Under the pieces are notes generated by a model. That model saw only the letters and a program-made list of their open reading frames with translations, had not been told where the DNA came from and searched no databases. A DNA stretch of 64,000 bases, taken from positions 744,001-808,000 of the forward strand of contig CAWJXV010000009.1 of NCBI GenBank assembly GCA_963846915.1, read 5' to 3'. Every line of letters begins with the position of its first letter. The stretch's first letter is position 1. A program made the position numbers and the translations under genes. Origin of the DNA: PALSA-612 sp963846915. Its GTDB lineage: Bacteria; Actinomycetota; Thermoleophilia; Gaiellales; Gaiellaceae. Positions 36,900 to 44,325 of this stretch are shown piece by piece.

Positions 36900-37715
36900 T
36901 CACCGCCAGCCGAGAATCACGCGGTAGCCCAGGTACCACGGCGTCGGCTCGCTGCCGAGGCCGGTTGCTGCGACCTCGCGCAGCCGGGCGAGTCCGAGCT
37001 CCTTCTCGGTGACCCCCGCCTCGAGCAGGGTCGTGGTGCTGCCCTCGCTGAGGACGAAGCCGACGAGCCTGTCCGCATTGCCGTGCTCGAGCCCATGGAC
37101 GGTCGTCTCGGCCGTGAATCGGAACCTGCCGGACTCCTCCAACCGCTCGCGCGAGACCGACCAGCGCGAACGCCCCTGGTCGAGTCCGCGCTCCGCTCGC
37201 AGTCTGTTCTTCCGCTCGAACACGTCCTCGAACGCCGCCTTCGCCTCCGGGCTCGCGAGCAGCAGCCAGCGGTACTCGTATGCGGCAAAGACTCCGCCCC
37301 GGCGCAGGATGCGGGCGATCTCGGCCAGGGTCGGCTCGGGCGCCATCCACTGGAGCGATTGGGAGCAGGTGACGATGTCGGCGCTCCCTTCGTCGAGGCC
37401 GGTTGCGTGGGAGGGCGCCGCGACGTAGGAGACGTTCGGGGCGTCGGTGGCGGCGGCTGCGACCTCCCGCATCTCGGCGAGCGGCTCGACTCCGACGACC
37501 GCGTCCGCGTGCTCCGCCCAGAACCGCGTCGACAGGCCCGTGCCGCTGCCGACATCGACGACGAGCCGCGGCCGTCCGCCGCCGGCGAGCCAGGGCAGCA
37601 TCTCCAGCAGCACCTCCGGCGGGCGAGGCCGGTGGCGCTCGTACCGATCCGCGAACCCGGGCTCGGCGTAGCCCCAGCGGCGGATCTCCTCGGCGACCCG
37701 ATCGAGGTCGCTCAT
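36900..37715 (-). CDS. Class I SAM-dependent methyltransferase
   Basis: 271-aa methyltransferase. SAM motif I VVDVGSGTGLSTRFW, acidic motif VVGVEPLAEM, motif IV-like DIVTCSQSLQWM and ARILRRGGVFAAYEYRW. It is the last gene of the leftward MmgE/acyl-CoA-dehydrogenase cluster, joined to the preceding gene by ATGA. Substrate unknown; a small carboxylic acid or lipid is as likely as any. Confidence 0.8.
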   Translation of the reverse strand: MSDLDRVAEEIRRWGYAEPGFADRYERHRPRPPEVLLEMLPWLAGGGRPRLVVDVGSGTGLSTRFWAEHADAVVGVEPLAEMREVAAAATDAPNVSYVAAPSHATGLDEGSADIVTCSQSLQWMAPEPTLAEIARILRRGGVFAAYEYRWLLLASPEAKAAFEDVFERKNRLRAERGLDQGRSRWSVSRERLEESGRFRFTAETTVHGLEHGNADRLVGFVLSEGSTTTLLEAGVTEKELGLARLREVAATGLGSEPTPWYLGYRVILGWR

Positions 37716-38878
37716 CAGTAGCTGCGCGGCATGCCGAGCACGTGCTGGCCGACGTACGCGAGCACGAGGTTGTTCGACACCGGCGCGATCGAGTACAGCC
37801 GAGTCTCGCGGAACTTCCGCTCGACGTCGTACTCCTCGGCGAAGCCGAAGCCGCCGTGCGCGTCGAGGCAGGCGTTCGCGGCCGCCCACGACGCCTCCGA
37901 GCCGAGCAGCTTGGCCAGGTTGGCCTCGGCGCCGCAGGGCAGCCCCTGCTCGTACAGCCACGCGGCCTTGTAGCGCATGAGGTCGGCCGCCTGGACTGCC
38001 GCGTAGGCGTGGGCGATCGGGAACTGGACGCCCTGGTTCGAGCCGATCGGCCGCCCGAACACGACCCGCTCCGATGCGTACGCAGCGGCCTTGTCCGTGA
38101 ACCAGCGCCCGTCGCCGATGCACTCGGCGGCGATCAGGATCCGCTCCGCGTTCATCCCGTCGAGGATGTAGCGGAAGCCCTTGCCCTCCTCGCCGACGAG
38201 CGAGTCGGCCGACACCTCGACGCCGTCCATGAAGATCTCGGTCGTCGCGTGGTTCATCAGCGTCTTGATCGGTCGGATCGTCATCGTCCCGGCCGCGAGC
38301 GCCTGCTTCATGTCGACGATGAACGTCGACAGGCCCTCCGTCCGCTTCTCGACCTCCTCCGCCGGCGTCGTCCGCGCGAGGAGCAGCATCAGGTCCGAGT
38401 AGAGAGCGCGCGACGTCCAGATCTTCTGCCCGCGGACGCGGTAGCCGCCGTCGACGCGCTCGGCGAACGTCTGGATCGAGGTCGTGTCCGATCCGACCGT
38501 CGGCTCGGTCACGCCGAACGCCTGCAGGCGCAGCTCGCCCGACGCAATCCGCGGCAGGAACCGCTGCTTCTGCTCGGCGGAGCCGTGCCGCAGGATCGTG
38601 CCCATCGTGTACATCTGCGCGTGGCAGGCGCCCGAGTTGCAGCCCGACGCGTTGATCTCCTCGAGGATCGCGCTCGCCGCCGTGATCGAGAGCCCGGCCC
38701 CGCCGTATTCCTCCGGGATCAGCGCGGCGAGCCAGCCGTGCTCGGTGAGCGCGCGGACGAACTCCTCCGGGTAGCGGTCGGGCTCGAGCCCGCGCCAGTA
38801 CTCGCCCGGGAAGCCCTCGCAGAGCTCGCGAACCGCAGCGCGGATCTCGTCCAGCTCGGGCGGGAGCGAGAAGTCCAT
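37715..38878 (-). CDS. Acyl-CoA dehydrogenase
   Basis: 387-aa FAD-dependent acyl-CoA dehydrogenase that introduces a 2,3-double bond. Blocks: LIPEEYGGAGLSI, QAFGVTEPTVGSDTTSIQT (FAD/acyl binding), GQKIWTSRA and LDAHGGFGFAEEYDVERKFR. The position usually holding the catalytic Glu near the C-terminus is not obvious (YSIAPVSNNLVLAYVG replaces the common GTxEI), so the residue may be elsewhere or the enzyme atypical. ATG at 38878 is the first Met of the conserved domain. Confidence 0.82.
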   Translation of the reverse strand: MDFSLPPELDEIRAAVRELCEGFPGEYWRGLEPDRYPEEFVRALTEHGWLAALIPEEYGGAGLSITAASAILEEINASGCNSGACHAQMYTMGTILRHGSAEQKQRFLPRIASGELRLQAFGVTEPTVGSDTTSIQTFAERVDGGYRVRGQKIWTSRALYSDLMLLLARTTPAEEVEKRTEGLSTFIVDMKQALAAGTMTIRPIKTLMNHATTEIFMDGVEVSADSLVGEEGKGFRYILDGMNAERILIAAECIGDGRWFTDKAAAYASERVVFGRPIGSNQGVQFPIAHAYAAVQAADLMRYKAAWLYEQGLPCGAEANLAKLLGSEASWAAANACLDAHGGFGFAEEYDVERKFRETRLYSIAPVSNNLVLAYVGQHVLGMPRSY

Positions 38879-38907
38879 CCGGACCCTGTCCCTTACGGCC
38901 CCGTCAT

Positions 38908-38994
38908 GGTGTCTGACACCGCCTGTGGACGGTGGGGACGGATCGCGCAGCTTTCGTTCCGGATTGCGCAGCTTTCGTACCAGGGACTGTCCCC
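38908..38994. repeat. REP-like palindromes and direct repeats
   Basis: Between the two acyl-CoA dehydrogenase genes: GGTGTCTGACACC (38908-38920, perfect palindrome), two direct copies of GCGCAGCTTTCGT (38945-38957 and 38966-38978) and GGGACTGTCCC (38983-38993). Palindromes of both types resemble short REP-like sequences scattered in bacterial genomes. Confidence 0.55.
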
Positions 38995-39022
38995 CCGGCA
39001 TGGCCTGGATCGGCGTGTCATG

Positions 39023-40201
39023 TCAGGACACTCGCTCTAGCAGGCGGCGGGCGATGATCAGCTGCTGGATCTCGTTCGAGCCCTCGCCGATCAGGAGCAG
39101 CGGCGCGTCGCGGTAGTAGCGCTCCGGCCGGAACTCGAGCGAATAGCCGTAGCCGCCGTGGATGCGCATGCAGTCGAGCGCATTGTCCTGCGCGGCCTCG
39201 GTCGCGAAGTACTTGGCCATGCCGGCCTCGAGGTCGGCCCGCTCGCCGCGCGTCTTGGCCTGGGCGGCCTGGACGACGAGCAAGCGGGCCGCCTCTGCCC
39301 GGGTCGCCATCTTCGCGAGCATCATCTGGACGGCCTGGTGGCCGCCGATCGGCTTGCCGAACGCCTCGCGCTCCTTCGCGTAGCGCAGCGCGTCGTCGAG
39401 CGCCGCCCGCGCGAGCCCGGCGCCGCGCGCGGCGACGTTGACACGGCCGACCTCGATGCCGCTCATGAAGTACTTGAAGCCCTGCCCGACGCCCGCCTCG
39501 CCGCCGAGCACGCTCGTCGACGGCAGGCGGAAGCCGTCGAAGAGGAGCTCGGTCGACTCGACGCCCTTGTAGCCGAGCTTCTTCAACGCGGGCATCGGGA
39601 TCTTCAGGCCCGGCGGCTCCGTCTCGGGCTCCTTCTCGACGAGGAAGCCGGTGATGCCCTCGTGCGCGGGCACGGCGTCGAGGTCGGTCTTCGCGAGCAG
39701 CATCACGAGGCCCGAGCGCCACCCGTTCGTCACCCACATCTTCTGGCCCGTGAGCACGAACTCGTCCCCGTCGCGCACGGCCGCCGTCCGGATCGACTGG
39801 ACGTCCGAGCCCGCGTGCGGCTCGGTCATCGAGAACGCAGCGCGCACCTCGCCGGTCGCGAGCCGCGGGAGCCAGGCCTGTCTTTGCTCGTCGGTGCCGT
39901 GGCTCCGGAGCATCCAGGAGGCGATGAAGCTCCCGTTCATGATCCCGGGCAGCGTCACCCACCCGCGCGAGAGCTCGATCAGTATCAAGGCGTAGGTGTC
40001 CAGCCCGAGTCCGAGGCCGCCGTACTCCTCCGGGATCGTCGTCCCGAACAGCCCGAGCGCCTTCATCGTCTCGACGAGCGCGTCCGGAAACTCGTCGCGA
40101 TGGTCGAGATCGGACGCGACCGGAATCACGTCGCGGTCGACGAACTCGCGGACGGTGGCGACGATCTCCTGCTGCTCGGCGCTCAGCTCCGCGACGCTCA
40201 C
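39023..40201 (-). CDS. Acyl-CoA dehydrogenase
   Basis: 392-aa acyl-CoA dehydrogenase. FAD/substrate signatures AAFSMTEPHAGSDVQSIRT, GQKMWVTNGWRSGL and LDCMRIHGGYGYSLEFRPERYYRDA; the catalytic Glu is in LIGEGSNEIQQ. GTG at 40201 overlaps the MmgE/PrpD stop (4 bases). Acting on a short branched or dicarboxyl acyl-CoA would fit the neighbouring MmgE, MaoC and CitE genes, but that is inference. Confidence 0.87.
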   Translation of the reverse strand: MSVAELSAEQQEIVATVREFVDRDVIPVASDLDHRDEFPDALVETMKALGLFGTTIPEEYGGLGLGLDTYALILIELSRGWVTLPGIMNGSFIASWMLRSHGTDEQRQAWLPRLATGEVRAAFSMTEPHAGSDVQSIRTAAVRDGDEFVLTGQKMWVTNGWRSGLVMLLAKTDLDAVPAHEGITGFLVEKEPETEPPGLKIPMPALKKLGYKGVESTELLFDGFRLPSTSVLGGEAGVGQGFKYFMSGIEVGRVNVAARGAGLARAALDDALRYAKEREAFGKPIGGHQAVQMMLAKMATRAEAARLLVVQAAQAKTRGERADLEAGMAKYFATEAAQDNALDCMRIHGGYGYSLEFRPERYYRDAPLLLIGEGSNEIQQLIIARRLLERVS

Positions 40202-41595
40202 GCCGCGACCGGCTCCTTCACCGCCGTCAGCGGCGCGAGCGCCGCCGTCAGGTCGTCCTGGTGCTCGAAGTCGAGGATCGCGCCCTCGAGCGCGCCGGCG
40301 GCATCCGGGCTCAGAGCGAGGAGCGCGTTGGCGCGGAACTTTTCGCGCACCTCGTCCTCGGACATCGGGTTCTCCGGGCCGCCCTTCTGGTAGGGGAAGT
40401 CCCGCTCGAGCGTCGTGCCGTCCGTTAGCTTCACGCGGACGCCGCCCGGGAACGCCTGCGGATACGTCGGGTACGCCGGAGTCTCGTAGCCGACCTTCGC
40501 GGCCACGGCCAGCACGGCCGGGTCGGCGATCGCCTCGTCCGAGAAGTCCGACACCGCGACGTGCCCGCGGATCAGCATCGAGGCGACCGAGTACTGGAGC
40601 GAGAACTTGCCCTCGTAGTCCGAGCGCGGCAGCTTCTTCTTCTCCGCCGGCTCGAGGACGAGCGACACGCCGGCCTCGGGGACGGTCACGAGCACGTCGG
40701 CGATCTCGTCGGGCGAGAGCGTGCGGCCGTGGAGCGCCTCCGCCGTCGCGCCGAGCGAGCCGTGCATGAAGTGGCAGACCGGGAACGGCTTGTACGCGAT
40801 CCGCGGCGTCTCCCAGCGCGAGCCGAGGTCGGCGAGTTGCGCGTCGATGTCGATCTCGCCCCGCTCCGCGCCGAGGAACGCGTGGTAGAGCCCGAACTTG
40901 CCCTCGACGACCGAGGGCGGGCCCTCGGCGCCCAGGGTGGCGAGCCGCACCGCGAGGATGCCGCCGTGCGCCGCCCAGGCGGGATGGATCGGCTTCGTCG
41001 CCGTACCGTCCTCGAGGTACGCGAAGAGTCCCGACGCCATCGAGCCCGAGATGCCGAGCGCGCTCGCCGTCGTCGCCGTGTCGGCGCCGGTCAGCCGCGC
41101 GGTCGCGCACGCGGCGCCGAAGATCCCGCAGATCGCGGTCGGGTGGAAGCCGCGCGCGTGGAAGCGCCCCGACGCGGCCGCGCCGAGCCGCGTGATCGCC
41201 TCGTTGCCGGCCACGATCGCGGTCAGCACCTCACTCCCGGACAGGCCGTTCGCCTCCCCGACGGCGAGCGCAGCCGGGCAGGTGACCGTGGAGACGTGGC
41301 TGACGGAGTCCGAATGCGTGTCGTCGAAGTCGAGCCCGTGGCAGAGCATCGCGTTCGCGAACGCCGCGTTCGGGGCCGGCAGCCGCGCGTCGTAGCCGAT
41401 CACGGTCGTCTGCGGCTCGCCGCCGAGCTCGGCCATCGCCTGCCGCCCCTCGCCGGCGACGCCCGTCGCGTGCGCCGCCAGGCCGCAGCCGAGCGTGTCG
41501 AGGAGGTGGAGCTTGGCGTGGTGGGCGACGTCCTCCGGCACGTCGTCGTGCGTCAACGTCGTTGCGAATTCGGCGAGCCTCTCGGCAGCGGTCAT
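40198..41595 (-). CDS. MmgE/PrpD family protein
   Basis: 465-aa member of the 2-methylcitrate dehydratase/cis-aconitate decarboxylase/iminodisuccinate-epimerase fold. Family phrases: DTLGCGLAAHATG, LCHGLDFDDTHSDSVSHVSTVTCPAALA, GRGFHPTAICGIFGAA-like FHPTAICGIFGAA, and PIHPAWAAHGGILA. It heads the leftward operon with two acyl-CoA dehydrogenases. RBS ggaaggag precedes the ATG, and the conserved leader element lies 54 bases upstream. Function beyond the family is unclear. Confidence 0.87.
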   Translation of the reverse strand: MTAAERLAEFATTLTHDDVPEDVAHHAKLHLLDTLGCGLAAHATGVAGEGRQAMAELGGEPQTTVIGYDARLPAPNAAFANAMLCHGLDFDDTHSDSVSHVSTVTCPAALAVGEANGLSGSEVLTAIVAGNEAITRLGAAASGRFHARGFHPTAICGIFGAACATARLTGADTATTASALGISGSMASGLFAYLEDGTATKPIHPAWAAHGGILAVRLATLGAEGPPSVVEGKFGLYHAFLGAERGEIDIDAQLADLGSRWETPRIAYKPFPVCHFMHGSLGATAEALHGRTLSPDEIADVLVTVPEAGVSLVLEPAEKKKLPRSDYEGKFSLQYSVASMLIRGHVAVSDFSDEAIADPAVLAVAAKVGYETPAYPTYPQAFPGGVRVKLTDGTTLERDFPYQKGGPENPMSEDEVREKFRANALLALSPDAAGALEGAILDFEHQDDLTAALAPLTAVKEPVAA

Positions 41596-41648
41596 CGGCG
41601 CTCCTTCCAGTGATGCTGTTGAGGTTCTGGGTCGCTAGCGCCAAACGA

Positions 41649-41702
41649 TGCAAGGACGCAGGGAGCGTCAATAGTCGGGACTATTGCCGCGACTGAGGAC
41701 GC
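41649..41702 (-). ncRNA. Candidate cis-regulatory leader RNA, copy 3
   Basis: Minus strand: GCGTCCTCAGTCGCG, hairpin with CAATAGTC/GACTATTG arms, CGCTCCCTGCGTCCTTGCA, then TCGTTTGGCGCTAGCGACCCAG shared with copy 1. The remaining intergenic DNA (41703-41825) holds a CGCGGCTTTGCCGCGG inverted repeat like that in the hairpin elements at 8063 and 9354; I see no gene there. Confidence 0.6.
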
Positions 41703-41825
41703 AGCCGGCGTAGGCTCGACGGAGCCGGCCAGGAGCGGAGGTCGCGGCTTTGCCGCGGCCGGAGCGGGAGCAGCGCGCCGTGCGCTAGCGGGCCAGAAGC
41801 CGGCGCGTATCGCTGGATGGAGCAC

Positions 41826-42341
41826 TTACACCGTCCATTCGTCGTCGGTACCGGGGAACGTGTCCTGCACCTCGGGTGCCTCGCGCCTGTAGACCATGAA
41901 CGTCCGCAGGAACTCGATCACGACCTCGCGGCGCTGGTTGACGCCGCGGGAGCGCATCGAGACGATGCCGACGCTCGGGTTCGACCGCGACTCGCGGAGC
42001 TGCAGGATCTCGCTCTCGGCGTAGAGCGTGTCCCCGACGAAGACCGGCTTCGGCAGCTTGATGTCCGTCCAGGCGAGGTTGGCGGCGGCATTCTCCGACG
42101 TGTCCGGAACGGTAAGCCCGGTGACGAGCGCGAGCGTGAAGGCGCTGTTGACGAGCGGCTGCCCGAAGCGGGTGCGCTCCGTGAACGGCACGTCGAAGTG
42201 CATCGGGTTCGTGTTCATGGTCAGGCAGGTGAACCAGATGTTGTCGGTGTCCGTGATCGTGCGCCCGAAGCGGCTGCGGAAGACGTCGCCGACGGCGAAG
42301 TCTTCGAAGTAGCGGCCGTGCCAGTCGCTCGGCGCGGTCAT
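41826..42341 (-). CDS. MaoC-like hot-dog dehydratase
   Basis: 171-aa enoyl/mesaconyl-CoA hydratase-like protein. FEDFAVGDVFRSRFGRTITDTDN is the MaoC N-terminus, and the hydratase motif reads MNTNPMHFD, with Asn where many hydratases have the catalytic Asp of GDxNPxH. It is coupled to the CitE-like lyase by ATGA. The pair resembles mesaconyl-CoA hydratase plus (methyl)malyl-CoA lyase. Confidence 0.82.
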   Translation of the reverse strand: MTAPSDWHGRYFEDFAVGDVFRSRFGRTITDTDNIWFTCLTMNTNPMHFDVPFTERTRFGQPLVNSAFTLALVTGLTVPDTSENAAANLAWTDIKLPKPVFVGDTLYAESEILQLRESRSNPSVGIVSMRSRGVNQRREVVIEFLRTFMVYRREAPEVQDTFPGTDDEWTV

Positions 42342-43147
42342 CGGCCGGCCTCGCGGAGCACGCGGCGGGCCCGCTCGACCACCGGCTTGTCGACCATCGT
42401 CCCGTTGACGGCCAGCACGCCCTCGCTCTGGCTCTCGAACGCGTCGATCACCCTCCGCGCCCACTCGATCTCGCTCTCGCTCGGTGCGAAGACGCGGTTG
42501 ATCGTCTCGAGCTGCGCGGGGTGGATGCAGGCCTTGCCGCGGAAGCCGAGGGCTCGGGCGAGACGGCACTGCTCCTCCAGTCCGGCAGTGTCCTCGAAGT
42601 CGAGGTGCACGACGTCGATCGGGCCTCGGAGCCCGGCGGCGGTGGAGTCGAACGTGACCTTCGAGCGTGCGTAGAGGATCTCCTGGCCGTCCGAGCGGGT
42701 CTCGAGGCCGACCTCGGCGCCGAGGTCGACGGAGCCGAGGATGAGCGCGTGGACGCGCGGCTGCGACGCGATCTCGAACGCCTGGCGCAGGCCCATCGCC
42801 GTCTCGACGATCGCGATCACCGCCGGTCCCTCCGATCCGAGCGCGTCGATCGCCTCCGGGCTCGCTTTTGGCAGGACGATCCCGTCGACCTCGAGCGTTC
42901 CTGCCCAGGCGAGGTCGTCCGCGAACCAGGCCGTGTCCGCGGCGTTGATGCGCACGAACCGCGCCGGACCCGACGCCGCGGCCAGCGCGGATGCCGACAC
43001 CTCCCGGCCGCGCTCCTTGTCCTGCGGCGCGACTGCGTCCTCGAGATCGCACACGACGCCGTCGGCGGCGGAGCCGAATGCCTTTTCGAGCTTGCGCGCG
43101 TCGCTGCCCGGCGCGAAGAGGAGTGAGCGCAGGTGCGGGAGCTGCAT
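42338..43147 (-). CDS. CitE-like (HpcH/HpaI) acyl-CoA lyase
   Basis: 269-aa TIM-barrel lyase of the CitE/malyl-CoA lyase type. LRSLLFAPGSDARKLEKAFG, metal-binding VVCDLEDAVAP, FVRINA, VETAMGLRQAF and GKACIHPAQLETIN are diagnostic. It would split a malyl- or methylmalyl-CoA-type compound into glyoxylate and an acyl-CoA, or act on a related ester. The start is 15 bases from a perfect ATGTCAGACAT operator, and the gene is divergent from the large HyuAB operon, so both are probably under one regulator. Confidence 0.85.
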   Translation of the reverse strand: MQLPHLRSLLFAPGSDARKLEKAFGSAADGVVCDLEDAVAPQDKERGREVSASALAAASGPARFVRINAADTAWFADDLAWAGTLEVDGIVLPKASPEAIDALGSEGPAVIAIVETAMGLRQAFEIASQPRVHALILGSVDLGAEVGLETRSDGQEILYARSKVTFDSTAAGLRGPIDVVHLDFEDTAGLEEQCRLARALGFRGKACIHPAQLETINRVFAPSESEIEWARRVIDAFESQSEGVLAVNGTMVDKPVVERARRVLREAGR

Positions 43148-43161
43148 CGACGCCAGCGGTT

Positions 43162-43172
43162 ATGTCAGACAT
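43162..43172. promoter_or_regulatory. ATGTCAGACAT operator upstream of citE-like gene
   Basis: Perfect 11-bp palindrome, identical to 22406-22416, located where the leftward promoter of the CitE-MaoC operon should be. Confidence 0.6.
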
Positions 43173-43218
43173 CCGGCGAGGTGTCAATCCCACGGCGCGA
43201 GCGGGTGCGGGCCGTTGC

Positions 43219-43247
43219 TTGACAGGCTCCCGAAAGTCAGACATAAA
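43219..43247 (+). promoter_or_regulatory. Promoter with AAGTCAGACAT operator for ADH-HyuAB operon
   Basis: TTGACA (43219-43224), 17-base spacer, CATAAA (43242-43247). The spacer and -10 contain AAGTCAGACAT (43234-43244), a one-mismatch copy of the palindrome; its centre is 72 bases from the site at 43162. Start codon at 43283. Confidence 0.6.
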
Positions 43248-43282
43248 CGCGGGGACGTCAGTCACGAAGGAGGGTCGAGCGC

Positions 43283-44311
43283 GTGAAAGCAGTCCGGTTC
43301 CACGAGTTCGGGGGTCTCGACGTGCTTCGGGTCGAGGAGGTCGACGACCCGCGGCCGGGGCCGGGCGAGGTGCTCGTCCGGATCAGGGCGAGCGCGCTCA
43401 ACCACCTCGACGTCGACGTTCGCGACGGCACGTCGCGCTTCCCTGTCACCCTGCCGCACACGCTCGGGGTCGAGCTGGCCGGCGACGTGGAGGAACTCGG
43501 AGAGGGCGTCGAGGGCTGGTCGCCGGGCGACCGCGTCAACCCGTACATCATGGACACGTGTGGCGAGTGCCGGTACTGCCGCACCGGCCGCGAGTCGCTC
43601 TGCCTGACGCCCGGATTCATCAGCTTCACGACCGGCGGCGGCTATGCGGAGCAGGTCGTGGTGAAGGCGCGGAACCTGATCCGGATCCCGGAGGGCGTCT
43701 CGTACGAGCAGGCCGCCGCCCTGCAGGTCGCGTTCGGCACGGCGTGGCACATGCTGTTCACGCGCGGCAACCTCAGGACCGGCGAGTCGGTGATGATCAA
43801 CTCGGTCGGCAGCGGCATCGGCTCGGCGGCGGTGCAGCTCGCGCACCTCGGCGGCGCCTTCGTGATCGGCAACGCCTCGAGCCAGGAGAAGCTCGACCGC
43901 GCCGCGGAGCTCGGCATGGACGCCGGCATCAACCACGCGACAGAGGACGTCGTCGCCCGTGTCATGGAGCTGACCGACGAGCGCGGCGTCGACCTCGTCT
44001 ACGAGCACGTCGGCGGCGAGCTCTTCCAGAAGGGGCTCGACTCGCTGACGAAGGACGGTCGCCTCGTCATCTGCGGCGGCCACTCGGGCGAGGTCGTCGA
44101 GTTCGACATCATCCCCTTCTTCCGGGCCCAGAAGAGCGTGATCGGCTCCTTCGTGTACACGCGCGAAGAGGTCGCGAAATGCCTCGAGCTCGCGGGCCGC
44201 GGTCTGATCACGCCGCTCGTCCACCAGACGTTCCCGCTCGACGACGCCCGCGAGGCCATGGCCACGATGGAGCGGCGCGAGCACTTCGGCAAGCTCGTCC
44301 TCGTCCCCTAG
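43283..44311 (+). CDS. Zinc-type alcohol dehydrogenase / quinone oxidoreductase
   Basis: 342-aa medium-chain dehydrogenase. It keeps the structural-zinc lobe CGECRYCRTGRESLC and HTLGVELAGDVEELG; the cofactor site is NSVGSGIGSAAVQLA. RRBS-like gaaggagggtcg precedes the GTG. It is the first gene of the eight-gene operon with HyuAB, so it may oxidise or reduce an alcohol/aldehyde or enoyl intermediate of the same substrate. Confidence 0.85.
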   Translation: MKAVRFHEFGGLDVLRVEEVDDPRPGPGEVLVRIRASALNHLDVDVRDGTSRFPVTLPHTLGVELAGDVEELGEGVEGWSPGDRVNPYIMDTCGECRYCRTGRESLCLTPGFISFTTGGGYAEQVVVKARNLIRIPEGVSYEQAAALQVAFGTAWHMLFTRGNLRTGESVMINSVGSGIGSAAVQLAHLGGAFVIGNASSQEKLDRAAELGMDAGINHATEDVVARVMELTDERGVDLVYEHVGGELFQKGLDSLTKDGRLVICGGHSGEVVEFDIIPFFRAQKSVIGSFVYTREEVAKCLELAGRGLITPLVHQTFPLDDAREAMATMERREHFGKLVLVP

Positions 44312-44325
44312 CCCAAAGGAGGCGC

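Noticed and set aside
42991..44325. N-terminal extension of the second HyuA (1151-codon frame)
   Set aside because: The upstream part is a shadow of the alcohol dehydrogenase. The ATG at 44326 has a strong RBS and the conserved GVDVGGTFTD start.
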